A stretch of DNA of 64,000 nt, taken from positions 4,172,888-4,236,887 of the forward strand of contig JAQFVV010012397.1 in NCBI GenBank assembly GCA_028023455.1, given 5' to 3'. This DNA is from Epiperipatus broadwayi. Lineage: Eukaryota > Onychophora > Udeonychophora > Euonychophora > Peripatidae. The notes under the pieces are model-generated. The model searched no databases. It was not told the origin of the DNA and saw nothing but the letters and a program-made list of their open reading frames with translations. Both the position numbers and the translations under genes were made by a program. How positions within the stretch are numbered: the stretch's first letter is position 1; the number at the start of each line of letters is the position of its first letter. Below, piece after piece: positions 22,183 to 35,981 of this stretch.

Positions 22183-23980
22183 TTGCAACTGGATTCAAAC
22201 CCCAAATCTTTAGCACAAAAATTGAAATGTGAAAATATTTTTACTTGTATGTGGTTAAAAAAAATAAAGTAGATTTTTATATAACTGAATGCATATCAAA
22301 GACCTTTTAAATAATTCCCCATAAATAAACATTGGAGAAATCTTTACTGATCAATATTGAGATGCCAGTTAAATTGGATATAAATGGCTAACTGAAAGAA
22401 AAATCTTATGTTAATATATTTATTTATGTAAAGCTCTGCACAATATTTCAGATATTTTTCTCTGATAATGTAACTTTTGCTTTGTTGTTCGATTCTTATA
22501 ACTTTTTAATTTAAATATATATGCTATTCAATAACTTGGTATCTACTTAATGTTTTCCATTTTTTTGCCAAATTTCATCTCAAGCTTTCAATTACATTTT
22601 ATATTTATTAGATTTGAATATATCGTTTATTATAAATACTGTTTAGTTAATTATTTTAATATTTTAAATTCAAGTCTATTTCACATACTTGGAGCTTATA
22701 CATAATATAGGGAATTAGAAAGTAGACTTTCAAGCTTCCTCCAGCTATCCTCTATATTATAAAGTAAATATTATTCATAAGTTGTTTCTCATTATTATGT
22801 AATATTAAAAGATGTTAATAAATTATTTCTAGAACAATGATTAATTGTATTTTCAGATTAACAAATGTAATGTTCAACTATATGAAGAATCAATACTACT
22901 TACTAAAAACTTCTTTATGAGTTAGAGTAAGATAAAGAAAAAAGTGAAAAAAGATATTAATCACCAGATTTACTGTGAAAATTAGTATTTATATTGTTTA
23001 TTCTAGCTAAAGATGGCTAGGTACTTATTTACAAGAAATTATCTGAATATTCAATAAAAATTCTATTGTTGTGTAGAATAGAAAAAAATTCCAATCTTTA
23101 CTCTGGTCTAGATTTGAATCTCAGATCAAGGAAAAATATAAATATTGTAATACCACTATGCTATGAGCCTCTTATGCTATTTAAGATAATAACAGAGCAA
23201 TATTTTTAATTATATCTGGTCTAGATTTTATGCAATGTATAATAAATTTATACTCTCAAAACTTACCTCTCAGCACTGGTTTGTGTGATGAATCTTTTAA
23301 AAACAGCCAAAGAAGTTATTAACATTATATTATTTGAAAGTATTCTCAGTAAATTTTCTAATAATTGTATAAAACAGTTTTCTTATAAAGAATCAGTATC
23401 AGGGATGCATTTTGTGGATAATACCCTCACTGTATACTTTTCAGAAGTATTATCTGTATTTTTAAATTCAAGTATACCTATATCAAAATTAGTCAGCAAA
23501 TTAATCAATAATTGCTCACAAAATTAAAATTTCATTAAGCAATGCCAAATGGATGAATTTATTTTTCATTGCGAAAATCAGAATTATAAACTTAGTTATC
23601 AAAATTATACTCCAAAGTATTACAAAATAATAAGAACTCTATTTCATTCTCCAGGTTAAACAATGTGGTAAGACAAGAGCAGATCTCTATTCCAGTACCA
23701 TCTAGTGTAACTCTGAGTGATCAGTAATTACCAGATGCATATAAAATCCATATTCTTAATATTTATATCCCTATTCTCAAACAATTTCCTTACTTTTTTT
23801 CTTTATCAATACATGTCTGCATTCTTCCAACGTTGAGACTCAAGCTTCTATGATAATGGCAAAAGTAAAAAATCAACATGAGAATAAGAAATTTAATGCA
23901 AAAAATGTGAATTTTATATATATTTGGTAATTACTAATTACTTAAGATTATACCAGATTATATTCAACTTTGTTTTATAT
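22183..23980. other. AT-rich DNA with one tRNA-like relic
   Basis: Apart from the tRNA-like block at 23100-23172, no feature is supported. The 80-codon frame at 23285-23527 is AT-rich and has no recognisable domain. Confidence 0.45.
23100..23172 (-). other. tRNA-like relic
   Basis: On the minus strand TAGCATAGTGGTA fits the A box consensus exactly, and GATTCAAATCT resembles a B box about 40 bases later. The stems are weak; it is probably a SINE head. Confidence 0.3.
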
Positions 23981-23983
23981 CTT

Positions 23984-24168
23984 TGTACAAAACTTTTTTC
24001 AATCATCATATTTATTTTTGCAGATTTTTTTTTTAAAGAATCCATGGATTAATCAATCAAAAAGATTGTATATTTAGTGCAAAACTTTTTTCAATCATTA
24101 TATCTATTTTTCCAGAATTTGTTTTAAGGAATCCATGGATTAATCAATCAAAAAGATTATACATTTAG
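23984..24168 (+). repeat. Tandem duplication, two ~92-bp units
   Basis: 23984-24077 and 24078-24168 share CAAAACTTTTTTCAATCAT and ATCCATGGATTAATCAATCA with scattered differences. A local duplication. Confidence 0.85.
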
Positions 24169-25877
24169 TAAAAGGTTTCAAATAAACTTACCATTAACCT
24201 ATCTTTGGCAACAATAGCCTTAATGGCAAAAGATTTTAAAAAACATTATTTTATAAATCTGACTATATATTCTATTTTTTAAAAAAAAAATTATGTGAAA
24301 AATATATGTTCTTAAAAATGTAAGTTATTTACATTAATAAATCATAACCGTTTAATATTCTTCATATTTTTTTCTGATGACATATTATAACATTTTTCAA
24401 ATTGTACAAAATTCGGAGGAAACTTACCAATGGAGATTTTCATAAAAGATAAAAATAATCATTTTTTAGTTAATAATTTTAATTAAATCTCCAATATATA
24501 TTTTTAAAAGTCTTAAGAATATTAGTACAATCATTTCTTAATGTTATCATAAAACCAATAATGTTCATGCCCAAATGTTTTCCTTTATAATAGATTTTGG
24601 TTCTTTAATATCAAATGCATACTAGGTAAATTAATAAATTGAACAGTAATATATTTATAGAGACATAACTTTTGACTTAAATTCATGCCATTAAATAAAC
24701 AATTAAGAAAACCTTTTCTCATCATTTAGCACTTCCACATAAAATTGTACAACAGCTGGCCTCACTTTTCTCCAATTCTTTAATCAGATTTTACAAGTCT
24801 TGTAGTTAATTCCATTATCATGACCTATACTATATTTCTAAGACCTCTCAAAATCAATTATGATTTCAAGATCTAAATAAGATAAAAATCAATATTTCTT
24901 TCATTTCTATTTTCAATATAGTAAAAAATGTCCATTACAATAAAGAAAACATCATTAAATATAACTCCAGCTACGCAAAAAAAAAAACATTTAATGCCAA
25001 CTTTACCAAAGCAAGTTCAATAAAAACAAAACTCGTCACAAAAACAAAAAATGAATAGACAGCAAATTTTGAACCCAGAATTGAGATTTCATAGAGCTAC
25101 ACTAACAGATATAAAATAATTAAATTTAACAACATCTACAGTGGAGATAAATCTGAAGAACCCCCTCCCCAGAAAATTGAATTTAAAATAATTGGAAATG
25201 ATTACCAACAAATTTAATTCAACAATATTAAGTGATATTTATTTCTCACTTTTAAATGGTTCTTTATAGACATACACAGCTCTTTATATAAATGTCTGTG
25301 TAATATTTTATATGAAATGTTAACATAAAAGAAATCATGGAATAGCATATTGAAAATTGGACACCCAAATCCTAGTTTTTTAATCTCATAGTATTTCAGT
25401 ACATAGTAGAAAAACATATTTTTTAAAAAATCAGTAAAAACATTTAGTAAATAGCAATTAATAATAATAGACCCAAATAGAAATGATTACATTACACATA
25501 TATAAAAATACATATTAAATTACATACTTGAAGATTTTTAAGATCATTCAGAATAATAGTAAATTTTCAAGCACTTTAGTATCAAGACACACTTTCCATT
25601 ATACTGCAATAATTTTCCTTTCAAAATAAAATTTCATAAAAAAATTAACCCATAAGACATATCAATATAAATAAAGACTAAGAAACAAAACTATTATTGC
25701 TAACTGAGGGCACAAAACCTTAGTTTTTCTAATGAGACATAGGCCATATTGGAAATAACTGCCCAAACACAATTTATACAGCCTGCAACATGTTAAACAC
25801 ACCATCTCATCAATGTGCTAGAAATTTAATCTCATAAGTTGAGTGAAACAGAAACACAAAAGTGAGAGAACAATTAA
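24169..25877. other. AT-rich DNA, nothing recognised
   Basis: No protein-like ORF and no repeat partner was found here. Confidence 0.45.
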
Positions 25878-27930
25878 ATGATGCACATACAGATGAGCAT
25901 GATCAACAAAAACCTAGCACCTCCAAGCAAGATACAAGATACAAAACAAAATAATCAAGAAAGAAATACAATTTTCAACATCCCAACAGAAAGTAGGAAT
26001 AAGCATAAAGTTAGAAATAATGAAGAACAACATATCATTTTTATTCAGCAAGTTTGCATCAATATTTTCAAGACAAACTTAGAAGTGCAGACAATAGAAA
26101 TAAAATCAAAGTCCCAAGCAGTAAATAGTAAGCCAGACAAAACCCCCATCACAAAAATGAAGATTTCAAACAGAACAAATAAGTAATACAGCTGAAGAAG
26201 AGTTAGTTATTGTTCAAAAAAAAAGAAAAGGAAAGTTGGAATTAAATAGAAGAAAATGCAATAACACATCCAAATTTGGAAGATAATATTCATGTGGCAA
26301 GATAAAAACCATAAAAAATTAGCAGTAGAAATACAGAAATAAAATTAACTCAGCTTCAAGCCTAGGCAATGAAAAGCAAACATCAAAAATCAGGAACACA
26401 TGCCAAATATATCATGTGGAATATCAAGGATTGTTATTGACCTCAATAATTTTATTGCCTCTATATGGAAATGTAGCCTTAGCTTATTCAATGTTAGAGG
26501 CTTAATTTCAAAAAACAAAAATCTTTCAATTGTCAAGATGAATAAATATTGTAAATCCTCAAATTCTGGGACTCCTAAAAATAAAATATATAGTGATACA
26601 CAATTGACTCATTGGAATATTTACATAGGGATGTATACTCACCCTTTTCAAAATCTTCATCATCACTTTCTGGAGGAATTGAAATAATAATTACAAAAAA
26701 TTGTTGATTCACATCATTTTAAATACTATTTCTACATGCCAATTTCCTGAGAGTTTCATTACAGCATATAGCAATTATAATAAACATAATCTATGTATAT
26801 AATTAGTGAGTATTAATATTAAATTCAATTTGCTTCTCTCCACACTTAGCAATTTTTTTAGGATATTTTAACATGTCTTACTAAATATTTGATTCTAAAT
26901 GCATATACAGACTTTTCTTTCCACTGATATGTGGAGAATACCTACCACCAAACATTTTTCAGCAATGAAAGATTTTTATGCTAGTCAATCAAGTGTTTTA
27001 TTTATCTATCCTTGATCAACATGCATATATTTTATTCCATCCCTTACATTTATCCAATCATTCCATAATTGTAATTCATTTAAACTTAGATCTAAGCAAA
27101 ATTTCTAATCAGGTAATGAGTAGAATAATAAGAGTATTCCTTCCATTAAGAATCCCAGAATTTTTATTTTTAGAAACACATCCTGATAATCAAACTGAAA
27201 TAATAAATTCTTATCTTACACAACAAATTGTTATTTGTTCCCTCCTTCATGACTAAAATTCTTATTACTCTCAATGCATTCCATCAAAAGACAATAATAC
27301 TATAAAATCATTATGAAAACTCTACAAGATGACATGAGAAATATTTAAAGACTATATATCATTAAAAAAAAGAAAGTATTATCACCTAATCATCACACAT
27401 GAAAAAAATATAAAATGAGAATTAGGCTGTCCACTGAAAGCATAAATCACTTCAGTTCCCAGGAGATTCTAAAAATACAAGATTTACTTAGTTCAAATGA
27501 CATCAATTTAAAACTTTCTACAATTCAAGATTCATGATATCCAGGGATACATAGCCTACCAAGATATTTTTGCACCTTTCAGCCAATTTAAATCACCCTG
27601 TCTGGAAGAGATAAAAAATTTTCTTTCAATAAGAATCTACACAACTTAAAGATTATATTCATTATTAATTATTATTTTTCTTAAACTCAAACAGTGTCAT
27701 TGCCTCTAACTAATTAAAGTAACCATTCATGTAACCATTAGAAATAAAAATTCTGGAAGATATAATAAACGATAAAATAGAGCTCTGCCTTAAATTAGCC
27801 TTTACATACCCAGTTTTGAAGAAAGGGAAGCTGCAAGCAATATTTTAGTGGTACAACTAGACATCTCCTCAGTATTTAATACAGTACTATTATATATTAT
27901 TAAATAAAATGATATTAAACACATAGGCAT
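25878..27930 (+). pseudogene. Decayed LINE, same clade as the 32.5-37.9 kb element
   Basis: Signs of a LINE ORF2 appear in order on the plus strand. A frame at 26400-26687 contains LFNVRGLISKNKNL, the start of an APE-type endonuclease. 26846-26881 reads LAIFLGYFNMSY, matching IFLGDFNMCY of the better preserved element, with the catalytic Asp changed to Tyr. 26978-27256 holds QVMSRIIRVFLPL in the place of the SDH...VF.PL endonuclease end. 27848-27889 reads VVQLDISSVFNTVL, RT motif A (compare VIQLDFTSAFDCV). The 25878-26186 frame upstream is polar and may be ORF1-derived, but has no zinc knuckle. Stops and frameshifts are frequent, and nothing after motif A is recognisable, so the element is old and probably truncated. 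Confidence 0.6.
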
Positions 27931-30900
27931 TTAACATAATAAATAGTAGCACAGCCGTGATTTTTGGCATTTAAGCAGAAAATGATTTTAGCCTACTTGT
28001 ATTGTGTCTCATTATATGCATTGATCAAGTAAGCATCTCTGCTCTGTCTACTGTGCTATATCTCATACACCCCTGATAATGAATGCAATTATTGAAAAAT
28101 TAATGAAAATGAATGTGATCAGTATAAAATTGAAATTATGCTTGAGCTACAAAGAGAAAAGGAATCTTTAGTAACAAAAAGAATCTAAAGCAGTTTTTAT
28201 TTAATTTTTGTCTTTATGATACTAAAACTGTATGATAATATAAACTTTTTTCAAAAATTATGTATTTTTTTTTATTCCAAGATCTACTTAAAAATCTACT
28301 AAGTACTGGAGTTTTGTGAATAAACTTTAATTTTATATATCATTATACAATATTTCCCAATGTTTTAAGGTGTTCATTAATTTAAATATTTAATTGTAAC
28401 TAGCCTCTTCTATCAGCTAAGTTTAAAACAGACAAGATTACACATATTATATTATTATAACAAGAAGATTTTAAAAACTATATATTTTTATAAAGTTTTT
28501 AAATTTATGTAAATATTTTACAAAAAATTAAAATAAATTGTTCATTAACAACTCATTATTTTAAAACAGATGGTGCACTTTATTAATAATACAAAAGAGA
28601 AATTTATTATAATTATAATAAAAATATTTCTTAATCCAATAAATAAGATTGCAACTGAATTATGAATTTGATTGCCAAAGTATAAAATACGGTTTGATAA
28701 ATAATTCTTTAAAAAAAAAAGCAATAAAATTTATAGAATTTAAAGTTAAACACAATGATGATGAAAATGACTTTAGTTCGTTTAAAATTCAGCTTTTTTT
28801 TTGTAAAGTTATCTTAGATGGATATACCAATAAAAAAGAAAAAATTATAAAAATTTATAGATCCTCCACTCGTGTTTCTTAGCACTGTTACATATATAAA
28901 AGAGCTCTTAATAAACCCGAATACAATTTCATCTTTTTAGAACACCAAAGGTCCACCAGTCATATGTTCGAATTGTGTTCTGCTTCCATCGCATGCATAG
29001 AATGTCTTGACTCTACACATAAAATCAAAGAAGCATGGCTTATAGCTAACAACACCCATAAACTGAAAGGAAACATGCTTTTCCCTTTTTGAAAATGGAC
29101 TTTCTAATCCACTTTGCATATATTTGAATATTTGTTGCATACATATTCCACTGTGTTTACACAACCCATTTGCTATGATTATGAGAAGATAAAAACTTCT
29201 CGAAAACACTCAGTCGATTAAATACTACAATTTATACTTACCTTCACACTTACATGCGTTTTAGCGCCTTTAGACACTATACTTATTTAATTGGAAAGTC
29301 TACTTTTCTTTCATTCTCACATATGTAATTATTGTAAAAAATAATAATTTGTAACTTTAAAAATTGTAAAAAAAAATCATTTAAAAACCAATAGCACAAA
29401 AGCTTTGTAAAACAAATTTCTGTCACTGGCATATTTATATGCTAAGTTTTCTACCTAGTGATAGGATGAGGCAATTAGACAAAAGGACTATGATAAAATA
29501 AATATGTTTGACTTTCATTAGTGATAATTTACTCAGTAACATAATTTTCTAGCATATCAATAATTAACATTACAAAATTAACATTGAGAAAAAATTGAAG
29601 AGTTTATTGTTTGAAAGATTATATAATCTTTGAGCATAAATGAGTTAAAAATGAGCTTCAATTAGGACAACTTTTTCCCCTTGAGTTTTGTCCATATGCA
29701 TGGTAAAATACACATAAATGAGTTATTAAAAATCAGATAATTTTGATAGTTTTTTAGAATAATGATTTATATTTTTTAAACAATATATTGCAGTAATGTT
29801 CTCAATATGTCCAAGTAGACAATTGTTTATAATTAAAATATAGCTTTTATGACATTTCAAACATTATTAAAAGGATTTTTATCCTGATCACTATTACAAA
29901 TTGTTTTCCAAAGACATGATGAATGCTTTAATCCAACCATATATTCCATGCTTTTCTATTTTTTAAAAAGATTATTAATCATTTTCCTTTTGCCCTTTTG
30001 TTTTTCTTTCTCTCTATACATTTTCCAACATTTTAAAAATAATTCTTTGTTTGTAAATAATATATAAAATAATAAAATTTAAATTATATTACTGCTATAG
30101 TTCTTTCCATTTGTATTTTCTGTTTGTAAAAACTTTTATTTAACAAATAACTATATATAATAATAATTAAATAAATATTTATTATAATGTTAAGTTCACT
30201 TAAAGTCTTTAAAAGTTCCAATATTTTATCCTGGCATGATAAAGCAAAAAACTTATTTCTTATGAAACAATAAATGAGGATGAGATTTTAGTTTTTGAAT
30301 CAAAATACATTAAATGTAAGTTTTAAAATATTCATAACAAGTTTTTTTTTTTCATTTCCAAAGGTGCAGAGTGGCTAATTAGTAATTTTGTGGAAAGTAA
30401 AATGATTTTGTGGAAAGTGAAATTGTTAATTTTAGTATTTTTTTATATAATTATTTACAAAAAAAAATTCCACTAATTTCAAACCTTTTTAATAACAAGT
30501 ATTCAATATGCAGGTGTATATCACATAACTTTTAAATCAACTGTAGTAAATGTAATAGCAGATGACTTTTGTAACATTAGCAGATAGGTGAGCAAATAAA
30601 AGCATTTAAAAATAATTTTAAAATTTTCCATTTCAATAAAATCAAAGTTTTCTTTTCTTTTTGTGCATTCCAAGATGATAAAAATCAGATGGTTTGCTTA
30701 TTCATTTGGACAGCTTCAGACATATACATTTTCCACACAGTAAAGTGCTTGTTGGTCTTGCTACTTGTTCACTATCATGTTTAATGATACCAAGATGGAT
30801 GAATTTAGGATATTAGCTTTATACAGGTCCATGAGATATTTTGAACAACAATAGAGAAAGATTTCTCTTATGTTCTCATATTTATAGGTTTTAATCAAAT

Positions 30901-30939
30901 GATTAATTTCATCATCACCTTTGCACAATTTTTTTACTC
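27931..30939. other. AT-rich DNA with one unexplained ORF
   Basis: Contains the 90-codon minus-strand frame at 28937-29209, described separately. Otherwise only AT-rich sequence is seen; the 77-codon frame at 28649-28882 is lysine/isoleucine-rich as expected by chance. Confidence 0.4.
28937..29209 (-). other. Unrecognised 90-codon ORF, possible exon or relic
   Basis: The encoded peptide is more balanced in composition than typical AT-rich shadow ORFs here, with six cysteines and a C-terminal GGPLVF. Just upstream on the minus strand is AAGGTAAGTAT, a good splice-donor match. About 60 bases later TCATAATCATAG, a possible acceptor, falls within the frame. No domain is recognised. It could be an exon of a host gene, a retropseudogene or chance. 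Confidence 0.15.
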
Positions 30940-31092
30940 TTAGTATTTTATAAATATATGAAATTTGAACTCAGACTTTCAAGCAACTTTTAACTATCCA
31001 CACTATCTCATACTACTGATATACATTACCACACACATATAGAAAAGATAAATAATCACTAAGATGTGTATTTCGTACTGAACCAGCATGCA
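30940..31092 (-). mobile_element. Hammerhead/tRNA-like element, truncated copy D
   Basis: Contains TTTGAACTCAGACTTTC...CACTATCTCATA and TTTCGTACTGAACCAGCATG of the family. On the minus strand the GAA of the hammerhead remains (31073 region), but the copy ends before the CTGATGA box, so no ribozyme can form. Confidence 0.6.
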
Positions 31093-31940
31093 ACAAGAAT
31101 AGTAAAATGAAAAATGTTAGGAGAGTTGTATTCATTTTAATATTTATAAAATAATTAGCATTATACATGGCATATTAAAGTATTTTTGCCATTTTATGAA
31201 CACCATTTACCTTCCAAATTACACACAGGATAATAGAACTATGTAAAAAATAAGTAAAAGATTCAACATTAATTAACATTATAGCTTATTAAAAATAAAG
31301 AACTAATCAAAATATTGTAGTTATAACCAGGTCCAAATAATAATTTAAATAAAATGAAATGTTACAGAAAAACATCACTAGTGTTTAAATAAAGTACACA
31401 ATACATACATGGTGAAGAACAATCAATTATTTAGCAAATAAAAATATATATGAGGTAGATGGTGTCAAAATTGTGTGTGAAGTGGATTTGACAATGGTAA
31501 ATAAAAAATTAACAATTTATTTATTTACTTTGTAATAAATGATTTTAATGTAATAAAAAATAAAACATTTGAATTTAATATTATTGTATAAAATATTAGA
31601 TTGATAATTATTTTAATATTTTAACTTTATTATAAGATGCAGTTAAATCTATTGTTAGCTTTGACTTTTACTTTCTAGTGATGTGAAAAATATAAAATAT
31701 ATTCTTTCATTATTCACATATATATTTAAAAAATAGGTTGAAGATAAGAGTGACAGCTCTTATCTTTTAAAGTCATTAATCTTGTGTTAAAGATTTTTAG
31801 AGGTCCCTACTATCAAAGTTCAGGCTCATAGTCTTAACAAATTAATAATATTAGAGATTATTATATTATAATGGTTTAAACACTTAATATGTTTAATTGC
31901 TCCAGATTGATTTGAATTATTTTAAAAATTATATAACTAA
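31093..31940. other. AT-rich DNA, nothing recognised
   Basis: No feature is supported. Confidence 0.45.
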
Positions 31941-31941
31941 A

Positions 31942-32150
31942 CATACAGTAGTGCCACTCTGTGCCAACCTGGATGTCTGGGGATATTGGATGAGTAGGCA
32001 CAAGATAGGAATTTTATGCACAAGTCTTCTGGCATCCATTGATTACTCTGGTTGGCACTGAGTGGCAGTACTGTATGGAGAGTTTTGCCTGTTTTAATAA
32101 CAATAATGTGCTAGCATAAAAATAGTGATCATGTGATGTTTAATGGTTTA
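31942..32150. mobile_element. Inverted-repeat element related to the 56 kb foldback
   Basis: 31942-31969 (CATACAGTAGTGCCACTCTG...) and 32050-32078 are reverse complements with a few mismatches. The flank to 32150 (AGTGATCATGTGATGTTTAA) and the interior (TGGCATCCATTGATTACTCT) recur at 56.09-56.24 kb and 56.5-56.7 kb. No ORF. Confidence 0.7.
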
Positions 32151-32616
32151 ATTATATAACTACTGAAGATATCCAGAGCCATATGAAGTCATAAAACTAT
32201 TACCTATTTTTATTTCCTAATGTAATAATCTTTTAAAGTATATCATTGCTATATCAAACAAATTAAAATCGTAAAATAAAGAATAAACATAAATGCTTTA
32301 TTTTTAAAGCAATTAAATATAATAGTAATAATACAATTAAATAAAAGGAATCTAAAATTAAATAAAAGTGTAAGTGCATCCAATTCACATTAATTATGAT
32401 ACCATAAATCTTTTCACATTTAGAATGCTGAATATAAAATATCTCTTAAATAATCCATGGAATTATCAGAATGATTTCCAAATTTTCTGTTGTTTTAAAA
32501 TAAATTTATTAAACATAGTAACATAGTAATATACAGTTAAACTTTATAAAAATTTGCATAACATTCAGAATGAAACTTGAAAAAGTCAATGCAGAGAAAA
32601 GGGAATCTTAATAAGA

Positions 32617-35600
32617 TTAAGAGGAAAATAAAACTTTCACCCAAGTATCATCATGTAGACTCACAGGCGAAAGCAGAGAGTCTCGCTGCTTGACTTGGTC
32701 AAGAAGCTTAATAAAGACACTTAGAGCAAAGTCCTGAGAATGACCAAAGATGAGCCTGCAATGCATCAACCATAAAGAAAATATTATAAAGATAGATAAT
32801 CTTATTGCTACAAATGATCCCTTCTTAAGAGTATTAGAAACAGAAAGAGCATCTCTAAGATCCAGAGAGACATTCACAACAATAAAGTCCCTAATCGACT
32901 TAAGAGCAGGACAAATATAGAAAATATGGAGTATTGTCTCATCATATAATCTGCATAACTGACACTGAGACAAAATCCTAATGAAATAACTTGTTGGGAG
33001 CACATTTAAATTCAGTTTAAATACAAAATCAACATGTCTTGCTTCAATGAAAAGAAGTTTCATTTTACACAAGAGAACTTTATTTGAAACACCTCATAAA
33101 GTCAAAAGAGGAGTGTAATGTGGAAATTTTAATTTATAAACATCTTACAATGTCAATTTCCCATCAAGCACAACTTAAATCAAGGGTATCAACTTAATAA
33201 CTGACTTCCATAAATCAGCAATCCAATAACTTGAAAATGGAGGTGGCATATCTGTAGGATCAATAACCAAAGGAAGAGATAACTGAGCAAGCTTTAGACA
33301 AATTACACAAAGAAAAGATATAGATCTCTGGAGATATAGAGTTGAGACCGAGTGCAAACCTAGACCATTTAAAAGTTTTGGCATTTGAATTTTAGCAATA
33401 CTGATGGCTACAACCTTGTTTTTCCAAAATAATTTTGAACAAAGTGAATTTATAGCCCTCTCAAAATGCTTCGTTGGCCTAATAACTGGTAAATAATAAC
33501 CAAGCCTTGAATAGACCAAAGAGTTCAAGAGTGTAACCTTACCCATAAGTGAAATATTTATATTGATAAGCGATGCAACTATCCTTTTTGTTTTATCAAG
33601 AATAATATTTTGAATCTGCCTTGTAATTACTGAATGAGATAAAACTATTGGAAAGCCAAGGAAAGACTGAGGCTTGGCTGTGAAAGTTGAAATCATTGAC
33701 AAACCAGATTTAATTTTCCACATTGCGGATTTTGTAATATTAATATGAAGATTAAAAGTATTAGAAAAAGAGTCCAATATTTGCAACAAAGCCAGAAGAA
33801 AAGATTTATCAGGAAGAAAGACAGAAACATCATCAACATAAGAAATATGATGAATAGTCTGTTTAAGAGCAGGAACATAGATACCAGGCAGTTTAGATTC
33901 TATCTGTAAAAGTAATGGATTTAAATATGTGATAAAACATAATGTGGCAAGAGGAGATCCCTGTGGCACTGAGAGATGCAGATGAAAACTATCTGCAAGT
34001 TTACCATCCAATGAAGTAAAGATGGACCTGTTACGTAGAAGATTGGCTATAATATGGACATATGGAGTAGGAACCTGTCCTGAAGAGTCTGAAACAAAAT
34101 AGAAAGCAAAACACAATCAAAGGCTGATGTGAAGTCCAGTTGAATGACCACAGGTTTGGATTGATTATGACACCTAATATACTCAATAAGAAGAAGAAAA
34201 AGCTGAACAGCTTCAGTTGTTGAATGACCCTTCTTTGCAAATTGAAATTTTGATAAATGAAGATAAATATTATTTTGTATATGATCTTTAACAATAGATT
34301 CAATAATCTTTATTAAAAGAGGTGTCATAGAAATAGGATGAATATTAGATAATGAAAAAGGAGTTAATTTCTTCTTAAGAAAAGGGACCATCATCACTGG
34401 ATAGAGATCAGGAATATTCACAAAATCATTAGCTAGAATATCAACAATATTACGAACTATTGGAGCTGTAAAAAATGAAAGATGAAAAAGGACAAACCTG
34501 GGAATACCATGAATCCCAGGATGTATATTGTCTGGAAAAGAATTTAATTTTTGAATAATCATAGTTTCAGTTATATTGAGACTAGAATCAAGCTCAGACT
34601 CATTACAGATGTCACCAATTCTAAAAGGCAACATTTGAAGCTTATTTTTGAAATGATTACATAGTTCAAGCAACATAATAGGGCCAGAACATACTTTATT
34701 TCCTGTGTCAATCATTAATGGAGTAGGTCTACAATAAGCAGCTAAAGCCCACCTAATATAACTTTGTGACCAGTTATGATGATTTTGAAGAAAAATTTTA
34801 GATCGTTTAATAGCCGCATAATGAGCAAGAGATTTCTGTCTATCATGATGCTGCACTTTAAGTTGCATAATATTTTCTATGGTAGAATCAAAAGAAGAAA
34901 GATTAAAAAGTTTGGATGAAATATCATCCAATTGCTTAAGTAAAAACTTTGGACCTTTTGTCTTTCTAGTATAAGAATTAATAATAGAACTGAGAATACC
35001 AACAAAAGAAGACCATACTGATATGGCAGGTAATGAAAGAATATCCACTTTTCTAAAAAGAGTATATGCCTCTGAAAAAATTGAAGCAAGAGCTGTTAAT
35101 TTATTTAAAAGCCTTATTGTAAGAGAACTATGAGACTGAGCAACAAAGGAAGTATCAATCAACAATGCAACATGCATAGCCAAATGATCCGAGAAAGGAA
35201 CAACCTGAAGCTTTGCTGAAATGTCAAGGTGAAGTTCAGGAGAATAGTAAAGAAGATCAATTAAAGAAGTGGTGCAACGAGTATAAAAGGAAAATGCATT
35301 AAGAGAAAAACATCCTTCACCAGATAAAATTACTCTATTAAAAAGATGTAGGAATTTATTATTAAAATGCATGTAACACATATTGAAATCACCAAGAAAG
35401 ATAGTTGGATAAGAATTTGAAGACAAAAGAGAATTAATTTTATTAAATGTAGAATGAGCAAAGAGGAACTCACTCTTAACATATAAATAAATGATATTCA
35501 GAGTAAAACTTCCAAATGTAATATTGGTCATCAAAAAATTATGATCCAAGTGCATGATTTTGATATCATTAAAAGCAAGATGCTTACTGACAAGAAAAGT

Positions 35601-35812
35601 GACACCGGATGAAGCAGATATATTAGGAACATAATAAAATGAAACAAGATTTTGCATTAAATCACGAATTCGATAACTGGAATGATTATGTAGCTTCATC
35701 TCTCTGAGCATGCAATATGAAAATTGCATTTCTGAAGCCAATGCATTATAGCATAAACTCTAGAAATAGAATTTAAATCTCTAACATTAACAGCAATAAC
35801 ATTAAGCAACAT
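32617..35812 (-). pseudogene. LINE ORF2: endonuclease-reverse transcriptase
   Basis: Enzyme for target-primed reverse transcription, broken by at least three frame changes. The ATG at 35812 begins MLLNVIAVNVRDLNS, then IMHWLQKCNFHIA, the endonuclease N-terminus. A frame change near 35720 leads into the 564-codon frame 35741-34047, with TIFLGDFNMCY, TSLIDLLYYSPEL and SDHLAMHVAL (endonuclease), then SNIHPISMTPLLIKIIES, FAKKGHSTTEAV and VIQLDFTSAFDCV (RT motif A). A second frame change near 34100 leads to 34116-33175, with SVPQGSPLATLCF at about residue 50 and the catalytic YVDD at about 95, then the thumb. A third change leads to 33072-32617, with CQLCRLYDETILHIFYIC, a zinc-binding C-terminus. 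All catalytic motifs remain visible, so inactivation is fairly recent. Confidence 0.8.
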
Positions 35813-35981
35813 AATAATATATATATATAAATGATAAAATATTAATGCAAATCATATGTGAAGAATTCAGGTATAAGATTAATTTGTGAATTGGGATCAG
35901 AAGTATGAGATATTGGAGATGAAGGAGCGTTATTTAAAGTAAAAATAGAATTAATTTGAGGAGAAAGTGACAGCGAAAGAT

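Noticed and set aside
28649-28882. 77-codon lysine/isoleucine-rich plus ORF
   Set aside because: Composition is what AT-rich random sequence gives; no supporting context.
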